Origin: Laccaria trichodermophora
Lineage: Eukaryota; Basidiomycota; Agaricomycetes; Agaricales; Hydnangiaceae
Direction of reading: 5' to 3'
Assembly: GCA_018417955.1 (NCBI GenBank)
Contig: JACTVC010000030.1
Location: 124,001-188,000 of the forward strand
Length of the DNA stretch: 64,000 bases
Made by a program: the position numbers and the translations under genes. Below are positions 1 through 11,100 of this stretch, piece after piece (position 1 is the stretch's first letter; each line of letters opens with the position of its first letter). A model generated the notes under the pieces. The model saw only the letters and a list, made by a program, of their open reading frames with translations, was not told where the DNA came from and searched no databases.

Positions 1-194
1 ATCCCCGCAGTCTGAATTATGGAATTGTGGGCAAGGCGTGGTGGACGTCGGACAAAGCTTGGTGAGAGGGTTAGAGCGCAGTTTGTCACTGCTTGGTTCA
101 CTTTGCATTTCTGTTTCAAGGTAGTGTTTGTCCTTGATTTGTCATCACCTTCATTTTTCACCTCCAGGCCAACTTGAAGCAACCTCAAAGCCTC

Positions 195-315
195 TAGTCG
201 CTAGCTCTCCGTAGAGGGATGCCTACTTTGGGCCCTCGATCCAGGATGCGGATGGAAATTTTTATCGTGCTTGCGACGTGGGGGCGATAAAATTGCCGGC
301 TGGCTGGGAAGAGAT
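195..315. repeat. Direct repeat, copy 1
   Basis: A stretch beginning near 'ctctagtcgctagctctccg' recurs about 1.5 kb downstream at 1693-1815 with roughly 20-25% differences by eye. Both copies keep the order: tagtcnctanctctccg, gatgcntactt, ggatgcnggtggaa, gtgggggcg, gggaagaga. The repeat is same-strand. It could be the remnant of a duplicated exon or of a solo transposon end; no coding frame is conserved well enough to choose. Confidence 0.6.
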
Positions 316-1299
316 CTTCAAAATCAAAGCAAAAACATGAGCCAAGACGGAAATTAAGACGTTCATACTATGGCGCGCTGCGTTGGTGGTAAAAAAGAGG
401 CGTCATGCTTGCGGATGATTCTCATGCTCGTCTCTTCACAAAAAATCTTGTTGTCATCCATTAATGTGACGAGCATACAATTAGAAGCACGACAGCCTTA
501 TCACTGATCTGTAGGTATGTAGTTCTATTTCAGTCCTATGTCAGCTTACCGCTCTCATGAACGTCACAGAATATCGCAGATGTTCAAGGAATAACGCTGT
601 CCCATACCTAGAAGCGGATTTCCAACCGACCCTCTCACCATGCATTGCAAATTTCCGCGGAAACGCACCTCTCGTTGGATGAAGTCGAGTCGTCATCCCT
701 TTAATGTTGAAGACAAGTTGTGTCATATTTTTACATGGAAGGTCCTGTGAACGCGTGAGAAACATTGTGACTAGAGTCTTGCCTGCAACACCTTTCTCAC
801 CGGCAACATCCCAACCGCTGAGTGCCAAAAGAACAACTCAATCAAATGTTCATCGTGGAGTTCTAGAATTCTCTACGCAAGGAGCATGCGTACGTTTGCT
901 TTTAAAACAGTAATATGAAATTAACTGCAATGACCAATATAACTCTTATGGGCGCGCCGCTCGCTATGGGATTTTAACATCTCATCTCTCAATCTTTACG
1001 CATCCATCTTTTCAGGAAGTTGGATTAATAATGCACTCTGGCTGGAGTGTATAAAGTGAGATGTGGGACTGCAAATCGGTATCGACCTCGACATGTCTCT
1101 CATCACCATATCTGCAATAGTTAAATCTGACGCCTCCTTTGCTTTTCCTCCCTATGGTTTACCCACCAACAAGAATATATCAGTCCAAAAGACCACCACC
1201 ACTGGACAGTATCAAGTAAGTAGAGATCATCACAGCCTGAAGTCGCGGTCACGATATCCTTCATAATGTTAGATAACATATGACGGCGTTTTTGCAAGC

Positions 1300-1596
1300 A
1301 TGCCAGTGGTTACAGTTACACAAGCTTGGCTGGGAACTCCGGGAAGTTCTGGTGGCTCGGCTTTCGATAACGCCGTTGTTAACGAGGTCACAAAAGTGCG
1401 TAATGATTAATCTGATTGGTATGAAGAATTATCTGAGTTTTTGGATAAGGCATATACGACTGTGAAAGTGGGGGATGGGAATGGAAATGGGCAGTGGCGT
1501 AGCTTCACTATTGTGCTTACTGGATATCAGAACGTGGACAAGAAGGAGGGAGAGTCGGGCACTGGCACGCTTCTCAACTTTTATTTCAATTTTTGA
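1300..1596 (+). CDS. Possible small two-exon gene or relic, unknown product
   Basis: From the ATG at 1300 one frame runs to a TGA at 1596 but meets a TAA at 1408-1410. A 42-nt intron (1396-1437, GT donor gtgcgt, AG acceptor ctgag) would remove that stop and keep phase 0. The product would be about 84 aa, with a Gly/Ser-rich GTPGSSGGSAFDN stretch near residues 12-24 and a C-terminal part reading GNGQWRSFTIVLTGYQNV. The GG-S-xFD pattern is vaguely jacalin-lectin-like, but I cannot support that family. The intron is shorter than others here (51-65 nt), so a pseudogene with one nonsense codon is equally likely. Confidence 0.25.
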
Positions 1597-1692
1597 TGGA
1601 ACATTTTGTGTTCTTTAACTTCAGGACGCCTTATGATACATTGAGATCAATTTGTTTGGAATATAATATGCTTGAACGGTGGTCTTAAATTC

Positions 1693-1815
1693 TCTAGTCA
1701 CTACCTCTCCGATAGAGTGATGCTTACTTCGGGCACTCAATTCAGGATGCAGGTGGAAGTCGTCGTGCTCACGAAGTGGGGGCGGTGAATTTTCCAGCTG
1801 TCCGGGAAGAGACTT
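1693..1815. repeat. Direct repeat, copy 2
   Basis: Second copy of the 195-315 repeat in the same orientation. The 100-odd bases between the matching blocks keep their spacing, so this is a duplication and not a chance motif. Nothing in it identifies the source. Confidence 0.6.
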
Positions 1816-2711
1816 TCAATCTGGACGGCTGCTTGGGAGGGTGTTGAAGTGCCTGTTCGAGGGGAAAACCATCGCGCTAAAGTGACAATTTACAAATCTG
1901 ATCATAAACATTTCAGCCTCTAACCTGGTGTGCATCTTACGTTGGACCATTGACCTTGCTTTCTTTCACTTCAGTGTGAGTCTCGGAGATACCGGCATCT
2001 CTGACATCATCCTCTACGCTCTTCTGCAATCTTTTTCTAAGCTAAAGAGATTGAGTAGAGGAAAGTAGCGCAGCGGTTTTCCGACCTTTTGGGTGTTACG
2101 TGCTTCTCCAACAAGGCTCCTGCGTGATCTTTTCAGTTTCTTCACCTGAATTTAAAAAATTAGTTGAGCGAAATAGAATAATGGTTTCCCAACCTTTGGG
2201 AGGTTCCCCGTTTCCCCGACGTCATTCTCCATGATCTTTCTCTTTAATTTCTTTTTCTAAATTAGAAGAATTTAGTAGAGCAAAGTACCATAACAGTGTT
2301 CCGACCTTGTGGTGGCTCTCCACTTCTAGTTCTGCACCATCATTATTACAAGAACTGCCTTCAGCTTCATTTACATCCGCGCTCTGCCCATCAATTCGTA
2401 TCTGCGAGTTAGAGCCTTGGGTTGAGTGCCGTTCTGGGCTCCTTTTCTGCCTCTTTTTCTTCGATTTTCCGGTTTGTGATTCTTTAATCTCATTATCGTC
2501 TAGTTGAGCAGGAGCAGTTCCCTATGAAACATGATGATCAGAACACATTTTCAAACGATTGTATGATATAATATAAACCTTTTCCTTCTGATTCTCTTCT
2601 TTTTCCCATCTGCGTAGAGACTGGAATAATATGCAATACTGTAGGTCGTCACTCCTACAGTTCTTTACCTGTCATAACCATGCGGGTAAGCAGTCCACAA
2701 AGCGGCAGGTA

Positions 2712-3640
2712 TCAGACAACACCTACCCAATCGTGCAGCAAGCCCATGAGCAAAGGAAGGCCGGTCAAGTCATCCCCAAGATTAAGTATCTCGTCCAAGA
2801 TCAAAAAACGACCTTTCTCTTCCAAATCATTCTGAACGAACAAGAAAAAACGCCAATCATCGCCGTTGGTTACACACCCACGGAGGGCTTTGAAGCTGTA
2901 ATGATCGTACATCATCAATATTTAGTATGATTGTCACGCGATGGGGGGAGAAACATACCCTACGGAGCAGCGACAGAATGGTGCAAGGATTGACGCGTAC
3001 AGATCATCAATACTTATGTTATACAAGTTCCCCTTAGCTGTCTGAAATATCGCGCAAAACTGGTGCTGAGCCATATCATCTTGGTTCGTGCAGATGATTC
3101 GAGGGAATACAAACAAATTGTCTATAGTCGATAAGAGCCTGTCTTTAAGAATCACTTGTGGGTAAAACACACCTCCATCGTATGTGGAGCCTTTGGAAAT
3201 GACAAAGTCGATGATGGGACCCATGTTACTGACGTCGGACTGATCGAAAGGGATAATCTGGACGTTGCCGCCAAATTCGCTGACAGTGCTCATGTATTCT
3301 GCCAGATACATCAAGATGCTACTTGAAAGCCATCTCTGTCCGGCTTGACACTGTCAAGACTTGAAAATCTTACATGGAAAAAGTTTAAAGATCTACATAC
3401 GTTTCCTGTGCACACTCGGTTGCGCACAGCAGCTACCAAATCCGCCAGACTTCGAGACATCACTAAAGAATTTGCGACTTTTTGACCTTGAAGTACGACT
3501 TCATGGCGTTTAGGAGGGAAAAAATTGATCGAGTGTGTGGTGTAGTCCATGGTGAGCTGAACGTCGAGAAGAAAGTTGAGACAGGAGTGGTGACGTAATC
3601 GTTTTCGGTTCTTCTCTCCACAACCGTGCGTTTCCCTCAT
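2712..3640 (-). CDS. Hypothetical protein, 266 aa, three exons
   Basis: Minus-strand gene: exon 1 3640-3401, exon 2 3335-2959, exon 3 2895-2712, stop at 2712-2714. Both introns (3400-3336, donor GTATGT, acceptor gacag; 2958-2896, donor GTATGT, acceptor tacag) are 63-65 nt. They close the frame exactly (phase 0, then phase 2 plus 1), which is good evidence for a real gene. The product has no signal peptide or membrane segment. Recognisable stretches are TMDYTTHSINFFPPKRHEV near residue 30, GGNVQIIPFDQSD near 102, and a C-terminal part GCVTNGDDWRFFLFV followed by LGDDLTGLPLLMGLLHDW. The last resembles the end of Agaricomycete proteins of unknown function. Function unknown. The ATG at 3640 is the first in frame; a further upstream exon cannot be excluded. 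It is adjacent to a broken transporter. Confidence 0.55.
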
Positions 3641-3717
3641 CTCCGCCGTTCCTGACGACTAACACGTACATATACCAGGGAGGGGGCGCATGTTACCCAT
3701 ACCCAAAGGCAGTCTGG

Positions 3718-4135
3718 TCATAAGTACAGATAATGAATGATCAGTTTGGCAAAGAGCATTATGGTGAACGGCTTCAGCAGCGCGATTATGACCGCCCTTG
3801 AACGGCTTCTTCTCCAGCTCCTCAACAGTGCGTTACTGGTCCCAAGTCTCCTTATCAACTTTGCTGCTTTCTTCTTGAGCAGAACTGGGGCTAGCAGGCA
3901 TGACGAGGGTGAATAAGAATGTGGCTTCGATGAAGATAAACAGGACCCAATAAATCCATCGCCAGCTTGCACCTTGACCGATCCAGCAGCCTATGATGGG
4001 GCCAACGCAGGAGCCTAGGTTGTGAAAGAGGGGTGGGTGAGTGGAAAAGAGAGGAAAAGGAACAAGGGACACAGAAGACTGTCCCCGAGAGAACTCCCAT
4101 TTGTACACCCTGGGATCATTGGCCATTATGAACAT
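3718..4135 (-). pseudogene. MFS transporter fragment, broken
   Basis: Minus-strand remnant of a major facilitator superfamily permease. After an intron-like acceptor (cacaacctag near 4014-4023) the frame reads GPIIGCWIGQGASWRWIYWVLF. This matches the conserved transmembrane 4-5 segment of fungal drug:H+ antiporter-type MFS proteins (GP-xxGG-x(n)-WRW-x-F/Y-W), followed by a hydrophobic helix (FLFTLVMP) and a charged loop. Further 3', another frame gives AVIIALLKPFTIMLFAKLIIHYL, like the next helix, so a frameshift separates the two parts. Only about a quarter of a normal 450-600 aa permease is present. No start and no remaining helices were found within 1 kb. Confidence 0.6.
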
Positions 4136-4251
4136 CCTTTAATGGCATCTCTCATCAATAGTGGCAGTTTGTTTGAGGCAGTGGTCATTGAATAGGAGTT
4201 TTGGCTGGAAGGCTAAGGGCGGTTTTCGTACAGAAAAACTGTTATTTGACC

Positions 4252-4654
4252 TACAGTCATCCACCAGCTAGTGTTACATCAAAAATTGAAAGTTCACTTA
4301 AAACATGATGGGGATACATTTTCACTGAAAAATTGTACATTCAATCTTGGTGATGTACATTCTTTGTGTCCTCCAAATTTCAGAGCTCTCAGGTTTGTTT
4401 CTGTTGAGTAATTCTGAAAATACCGGTGTAACATTCAGTGGTGGGAGGTTTTCTGCTAAGTACCCCATTTTGAACAAATCACTACATATTTGATGCTCAT
4501 CCTGCAGACACAAAACTTGATGTGAGGAGAGACCATATATAGGAGCTCCAGATAAAATTTGTTTCAAGGGAGTATGTTGAATATTGCAAAAGTTATTCAA
4601 GGAGCAAAAGTGTAACACTCAGTGGTGGTGTAACACAGGCTGGTGGATGACTGT
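4252..4654. mobile_element. MITE, about 399 bp, TA target duplication
   Basis: Terminal inverted repeats CAGTCATCCACCAGC...GTGTTACA (left 4254-4280; right mirrored up to 4652) are flanked by TA on both sides (4252-4253 and 4653-4654). CAG-starting TIRs with a TA duplication are typical of Tc1/mariner-related MITEs. A subterminal motif, tgtaac(a/c)ctcagtggtgg-like, recurs at about 4427 and 4611. The interior has a 98-codon minus frame (4322-4618) with no recognisable domain, so this is probably non-autonomous. Confidence 0.75.
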
Positions 4655-5158
4655 ACATGGAGCAAAGCTGGCATGGATTTCCGAGAACGTAGTATCGATT
4701 GAAAATTGGATCGCATCTGTATGAGAGAAAAAATCAAGAAAAAGTTTGGAAAAAGTCAAGAAAAAGTATCAAGGGAGTTTGGTGGTGAGTTGCGCGTGCG
4801 TTAATCAGAAGCTGTTGACAAGCAACGACACACAGGCAAGCGGTCCGATCGGGATGCGACATCCCTACCACTCGCCATTGATTGATATCCCACATTCTCG
4901 ACAGATCTAAACTTAGCTTCCCTTTGCACAACTCTCGGATGGAGGCTTTACAATTCTGTCTTTTTTTTTCTTTCTGTATCCGCAGCAGTGGGAATCGATG
5001 ACACAGAAGCGCCATTTTTATTAAACGCATCAACACGCTGCAGTGGTGTGTCGCTATTTTTAATGAAGTTGTGGCGTGTGTGAAGAAGATATTGACGTTG
5101 CGGCGAGGTATGGCCAGACAAGGCGTCTGCTCGTCTCTCATCCCGCTGATCCATAACA
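4655..5158. other. Upstream region of the KRE6-like gene
   Basis: About 500 bp with no supported gene. It holds a T-rich tract (about 4960-4980, 11 T in a row) about 180 nt before the KRE6-like start codon. Pyrimidine tracts of this kind are common in fungal promoters. No clear TATA box was found. Confidence 0.4.
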
Positions 5159-7587
5159 ATGTCCCGCCCAAGTAGACGACGCGAGCGACTGCACCAACCA
5201 CAACCGCGATTACAGCAACATTACACCGATCCATATAGGGATCCTTATAGCAATTATAGCTCGGAGGGCTCAACATCATCTCATCAGATTATCTATGGAA
5301 GACCACCGCCTCGGTCGCGTTCGAGGAGTAACAGCGGACCGCAGCCAACCAGAAGAACGTCATCGATCCAAGGGAGACCAGCTACCACGAGAGCTGTCGC
5401 AACAGGCGCGGTCGGTTCTGCTTATGGGCCTTACTCGGTTCGTCTTGTGTACTTTGTTTATGAGATGAACGAAACTCAATTCAATTCTTGAAGTACAATC
5501 CCAACGAAGGCAGAAACTTCATCTATCGCCCAGATTCGAGGCAGGGCACCTCCCGACAGCGGAGAAGGTCGGAGGACACTTACGCTAGCCATTCCGCCCC
5601 GATTGCTATGGCTCCCGTGCGGCAGCCCATTCCAGTCGTCCCAACCACGACGACGGTTGCTCATCCTGCATGGGACAGCGATCAAGACCTAGAAGACGAA
5701 TTTCATAGATCAGAGCCATTTCCAGACGAGGGCTTCGACGTACTCTCATGTAGAGGCTGGATCAACAGCGTATCGATTATTTTACTGATTACAGGCGTAA
5801 TTACGCTTTTCGTTGGGTACCCTATACTGGACCATTTCCAGCACCTTCGGCCACCGATCCATGGCTACAACATTGGGGGCATCAATGGGACTGGTCAGAT
5901 CCCTGTTCTTCCCGGCCTACCGAGGATGATAGACGCCGATACACCCTCCTCGGCTTTGACTCGTACCGGATGGGACGGGAAAAAGTATGATCTTGTTTTC
6001 AGTGACGAGTTTAATGTGGATGGCCGCACATTTTACCCTGGGGAGGACCCGTATTGGGAAGCTGTTGACCTATATTATTGGTGCGTCCACCAATCCGACA
6101 CAGTTTCTGGCCATGCTTAGTTTTAATAGGCCCACAAATGACGTGGAGTGGTATGACCCTAGTGTAAATCTCATCTGTTGCTTTGCGATTTCGAAATTCG
6201 CTCACTTCTACGACATAGGCCATCACAACGAAGGGCGGAAAATTGGTGATTACGATGCAGGAAGTACAAAACCATAACCTGAACTTCATGAGCGGCAAGT
6301 GGGGTGTCCACCTGATCTTATCGTCGACTGATCCAAATATTCTACAGGAATGCTGACGTCGTGGAACAAGCTATGTTTTACTACCGGCTACATAGAAGTT
6401 TCAATAAGTCTACCTGGTAGCGTAACGGCTCCAGGTTTTTGGCCAGGTGCGTATTCCCGAATCCCAACTCACAAGCCGATTGACAAGATCTCCTAAAATT
6501 AGCCGCTTGGACGATGGGGAACTTGGTTTGAACTCCATTCTAGAATTATGTGGTACGTCGCTCATCGATACAACAGGGCAGAGCAGCCTACGGCGCAACC
6601 ACGGAGGGAATGTGGCCATATACGTACGATTCATGCGATTCTGGTACGTTCATTGGGCAAACTGGGAAAAACGGACAACCCGCATCCTCTGCAACTGGTG
6701 GCGCAACCGGCGGGCCGATAAGTGGCCTCCCAGGACAAAGATTATCTGCGTGCTCTTGTCCCGGGTCCGATCACCCAGGACCAAAGTACGACGTTGGAAG
6801 AGGCGTGCCCGAAGTCGATATCATTGAAGCCAGAATCGACACGAGCCGCGTCGTGGGCCAGGCGTCTCAAACTTTCCAGGTGGCCCCGTATAACTACCAT
6901 CTCCAATTCGTCGACACCTCGCCGGCGACGACCATATACAATCAGAGCATGACGCAGGTCAATAGTTTCAAGGGGAACTTACTCCAGCAATCAGTGTCTG
7001 CCTTGGCAGACATTGGATCGCAGTTCTATGGCGGCCACGCTTATGCGCCTTACGGATATGAACTTTGGTCTGATCCGAGCAATCGACAAGACGGGTATAT
7101 AACTTGGTTCAGTAATGGTAAACCGACGTGGACCGTCACTTCTGCTTCCGTTGGACCGGATCCGGTTTCCCAGGTTGGCCAAAGACTTATCTCGGAGGAA
7201 CCTATGGTCAGTAAGCTCGAAATCTAATCATTGGCCCCTCATCAGTCTGACGACGTCGCATTGAAGTATGTCATCCTGAATTTTGGTATGTCGCCAGATT
7301 TCCAACCCCAGGATTACAAACACCTCGTATTTCCGAGTCAAATGTTTGTGGACTATGTCCGCATTTATCAACGCGAGGGAGTCAACAATGGAATGACTTG
7401 TGACCCTCCGAATCGCCCTACAGCAAACTACATCAAGCAGTATGTGAACCAGATGTTTCCACATTTCGCTTTTGAATCTGACATTTTGTTTCGAAGACAT
7501 ATTGTGCCATACAATAATCCGAACCTTACGACATGGGCGTCTGCGAATTTTTCGTTTCCCCGAAACTCGCTTTACGATGGATGCTGA
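5159..7587 (+). CDS. KRE6/SKN1-like beta-glucan synthesis protein (GH16-type), 663 aa
   Basis: Nine exons: 5159-5437, 5494-6080, 6130-6163, 6219-6294, 6348-6446, 6503-6525, 6577-7206, 7267-7439, 7497-7587. All phases close and the frame is intact. KRE6/SKN1 family proteins are type II membrane glycoproteins of the secretory pathway needed for beta-1,6-glucan assembly in the fungal wall. Layout: Arg/Ser/Pro-rich cytosolic N-terminus (1-180), one membrane helix near 183-204 (WINSVSIILLITGVITLFVG), then a lumenal GH16-like domain with FSDEFN, EWYDPSAIT, NKLCFTTGYIE, APGFWP, TTEGMWPYTYDSCD. The catalytic signature EVDIIE has Glu445, Asp447 and Glu450. A conserved C-terminal Cys motif (YDGC) ends the protein. 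Intron 4 (6295-6347) is best read as a GC-AG intron. The gene is convergent with the kinase gene. I am confident of the family; whether it is KRE6 or SKN1 cannot be decided. Confidence 0.93.
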
Positions 7588-8199
7588 TATATATATACGA
7601 CACGTAACCCAGGTCATGACGATAATGAGGACTATTATGAAATTAGACGATCTTGCCGTGGAGCCAAACACCATTATCGAACCGGGCATCATATATGTAG
7701 CACTAGCTAGAAGTAGCATTTTCACACTTGTCAGGCAATAAGACGAACATCTTACAGTGCATACATAACTCGTTCCGCAATTTCGGGGCTTGCTCCAGTT
7801 TTTTTGTCAGGGTGAGTTGTAAACTGTACAAGTTGGAAACGTTCATCTCTCATACTACGGAACTTGAAGATGAATACAAGTGGAGTTCCCACTGGCAGTC
7901 ATTAACATCGATCACTGTAGTACATTCACAATACGCACAACAGCGAGTTGTATCAGATTGTACTTGTATTTCATTTATTACATGGTTTGGTGTTGAAAAT
8001 CGAACGAAAGGAGGGGATATCATGAAACCGAAGGGAATCTCGGGGAAGAGCGAGGATATCATGTAGTGAACGGTGATGGTACAAAAATTATATAAAACGG
8101 GAGTAGGGGCATCAGAACGGCGGTCACAGCGATATCATCAAAATGCAAAGTCCGTAGAAGATGGGGTATCGAAAACCAGTCCAGGTTTAGCTGACACTT
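7588..8199. other. Convergent intergenic region
   Basis: About 610 bp between the stop of the KRE6-like gene and the stop of the minus-strand kinase gene. It must contain both 3' ends. AT-rich stretches suitable for polyadenylation occur (for example aaaaattatataaaa near 8083-8097), but I see no gene. Confidence 0.5.
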
Positions 8200-11100
8200 C
8201 TATGGGTACGCCTGTGCGATTGCGGAAGGCCAACGCAAGAGATGGTGGTGCTTCTGGGTTCCGCGTTCGCCTGCAAGCTTGTTGATGGCGTTGAGAAGGT
8301 CTGCACGCCGTAAGGGTTCTGAAGGTAAGGAGCGAGGTCAACCGAGAGAATCAAATCGGTAGAGAGAAAGCTTACTGGTGATATGATCGTCCTGCAATGC
8401 ATGACGTGTCAACTTCGAGTAGGAGAAGGAGAGAAAAGATGCTTACCATCCCCGCTTGCAAACATCTTTCTCGATCACCGATCACTACAAAGGTCGTTGA
8501 TGAGGAGCTGTAAAGAATACGAAGACGAAGGACTTACTGGCATGAGCGGTGAGGGCGATAATGGGTGTCGGTGCAAGGCCCTTGTGCATCTCATATGATC
8601 GTATCAGTTCGGTAGCCTCCATTCCGCCCATAAACGGCATAGACACATCCATCTAACAAGCCGGATGAGCGCTCCTCCGATGTCAAAGAAACGAGAGGCG
8701 TACCAGGATAATGTCGAACGGCTTGGCCTGGGCTACCCTCCCCTTAAAAGCATCGACCGCCAAACTACCGTTTTCGGCGATCTCAACGGTATGACCATAC
8801 TTCTCAAGTATCTTGACGGCCAGCTTCTGATTGACCAAGTTGTCTTCAGCGAGCAGGATATCGAACGTAACGTCGTTGGGCGCCGAGACTGGGCTGACGG
8901 TGTTGGACTCCAGGGCGGATATGAGGGCAGAGCACAGATCCTGCGCTGTTACTGGAGTGGTGACTTGCGCGGTGATACTGTTGTCCAGGCACCATTTCAC
9001 TGGGGAAGATCTTGTATTTGAGCTATCGCCGCACAAAAGTTATGTTGCTTACGGTTGAGCCGGGGCATTGAGGGCGCTAAAAGAACAATTGGGATGTATC
9101 GCAGATGTTCGTATTCGCGAATACATTCCGTCTATGATCCGATTGGTCAGTCCAACCCTCCACGTTAACGGAACTGTGACTTACAACAGCCAAAGAATCC
9201 ACGACAATGGTATCAATATGAGGGCATCTGTCCTTATCTGCAACCTCCTTGACTTCGTGGATGACATGAGGCTTGAGGGCGAGCTCCTTGATACGATCAA
9301 CTACCCCGGTGGTGTCGTGAAGGGTGTCTGCAAATAGTATCGTCCTCTTCGCAAATGCCGCCATCTTGGAAAGGGTCACATCCATCGTAGAGTGACTGAT
9401 TTGGGAGGTGATCGTGAAGAAGAACCTGCTTCCTTTCGAGACCTCACTCTCCACCCACATGTTACCCTGCATGAGGGAAACGAGACGTTTTGATATCGAC
9501 AAACCCAAACCAGTACCACCATATTCCTACAAAAGATGGTGGTAAGCTCCATACTCATCGTGTAAGATAGCGGAAACCGCACTCGGGTAGTAGACCCATC
9601 TGCCTGACAGAACGTATCGAAGATCAAATTGAGCTTGTCTTTCGCGATACCGATGCCAGTATCAGTAACACAAAACTCTAACGTCACATTCTGGTCATCC
9701 AATCCCAGAAGGCGACAGCTGAGAGCGACATGACCCTTGCGAGTAGCCTTGGATGGCGTGAACTTGATTGCGTTGCCGACCAAGTTGGTTATGACTTGTC
9801 GTAAGCGGAGGGAGTCGCCAATAAGCTGATCAGGGATATCGGGCTCCACATCGTAGGTGAGGTCAAGGTTATTCTGCGATGCCCGCACCACCAAAGTCTT
9901 GAGGATACCAAAAACAGTTTGGCGTAAGGAGTAGGAGACGGCTTCCATTGTCATACGACCTGCTTCAACTAGAGGTGGCACATTGTCAAAAAGGGTGATC
10001 AACGGTAGCTCGAAGAACAACTTACTCTTGGAGATATCCAAGATGTCATCGATGATCAGCAGCAGGGATCTTGCCAAGCTGTGCACGAGAAGCAAACTCT
10101 CTCGCTGTGATCTATTCAAATCGCTATCCAGGGTGAGCTCCGTCATCCCAATGATACCATTCATCGGCGTTCTATACACATCCGTCAGCTGAAAGCTCAA
10201 CCGGCACCAAGAAAACCCACCTGATCTCATGCGACATGTTGGCCAAGAACTCACTCTTACTCCTATTAGCCAGCTCGGCAGCCTCCCTAGCAGCTGTGTT
10301 CTTCTGAATGCTGTCACGCAAGTTGAAGACCATCTGGTTGATCTGGGTCTTCAACGAGTCCATCTCCCCACTTGCCTCAACGGTGATGAATCGGGTAAAG
10401 TCTCCATCCATAGCAGCAGCCGAGATCTGCGCAAAGCCTCGTACTTGAGTCGTCAAGTTTCCAGCCATAGTGTTCACGGACAACCTGAGGGTAAGTGAAA
10501 TAATGATATTAGAGAGGGGTGGAGGGCAGACAGGATGGAAACGCACGTAATCTCTTGCCAGATACCTTGAACGTTGCCAACCTCGGCTTGTACGCCCAGT
10601 TTGCCTTCTGTCCCGACTTCACGAGCAACCTTTTTGACCTCGGCGGCGAAGATGGCCAATTGGTCAATCATGCTGTTTATGGTGTTGACCAAGTTCAACA
10701 TCTCTCCAGATACGGACACTCCTGTGATCTTTTGCGTCAAGTCTCCTTTAGCCACGGCCGTCTGCGATCAGGAAGGTGAGCATGACATCAGACGAGCAGG
10801 ATAGAACGTACCGTAGCCACAGCGATCGTCCGCACTTGCAGCGTCAACTGGAGGAAATGAAGGTTCATTAACAATCCAACAACATGAAACGGACACCCAC
10901 ATTGTTAGCCATAACGTTCACATTATCCGTCAAGTCCTTCCACGTCCCACCAACATTCGTCACCCTCGCCTGACCACCCAACCGTCCTTCTGTCCCCACT
11001 TCCCTAGCGACCCTCGTAACCTCATCCGCAAACAGGCTCAAACTCTCAGTCATCCCATTAACGGTCTCCTTCAAATCCAAGATCTCACCACGCACGTCTA

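Larger units (their letters stand above)
1..2711. other. Sparse 5' region with old repeats
   Basis: No confidently recognised gene was found here. It contains a diverged direct repeat (about 195-315 and 1693-1815), a possible small two-exon gene (1300-1596), and three diverged tandem units of roughly 120 nt between about 2030 and 2335. Each unit pairs a 'ttagtagagcaaagta'-like start with an 'accttttggg'-like segment. The remaining short open frames show no family resemblance and no splice pattern I could extend. Confidence 0.5.

Noticed and set aside
541..913. Overlapping 70-95-codon frames on both strands
   Set aside because: No motif, no splice extension, no codon conservation; likely chance.
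2631..2930. Plus-strand 99-codon frame with a malic-enzyme-like string (FLFQIIL...YTPTEGF)
   Set aside because: It is antisense to exon 3 of the minus-strand gene, whose splice phases fit; the resemblance is short and lacks other malic-enzyme motifs.
2934..3314. Resemblance of GGNVQIIPFDQSD to fatty acid synthase ketoreductase
   Set aside because: Only about ten residues agree; the flanking conserved synthase motifs are absent.
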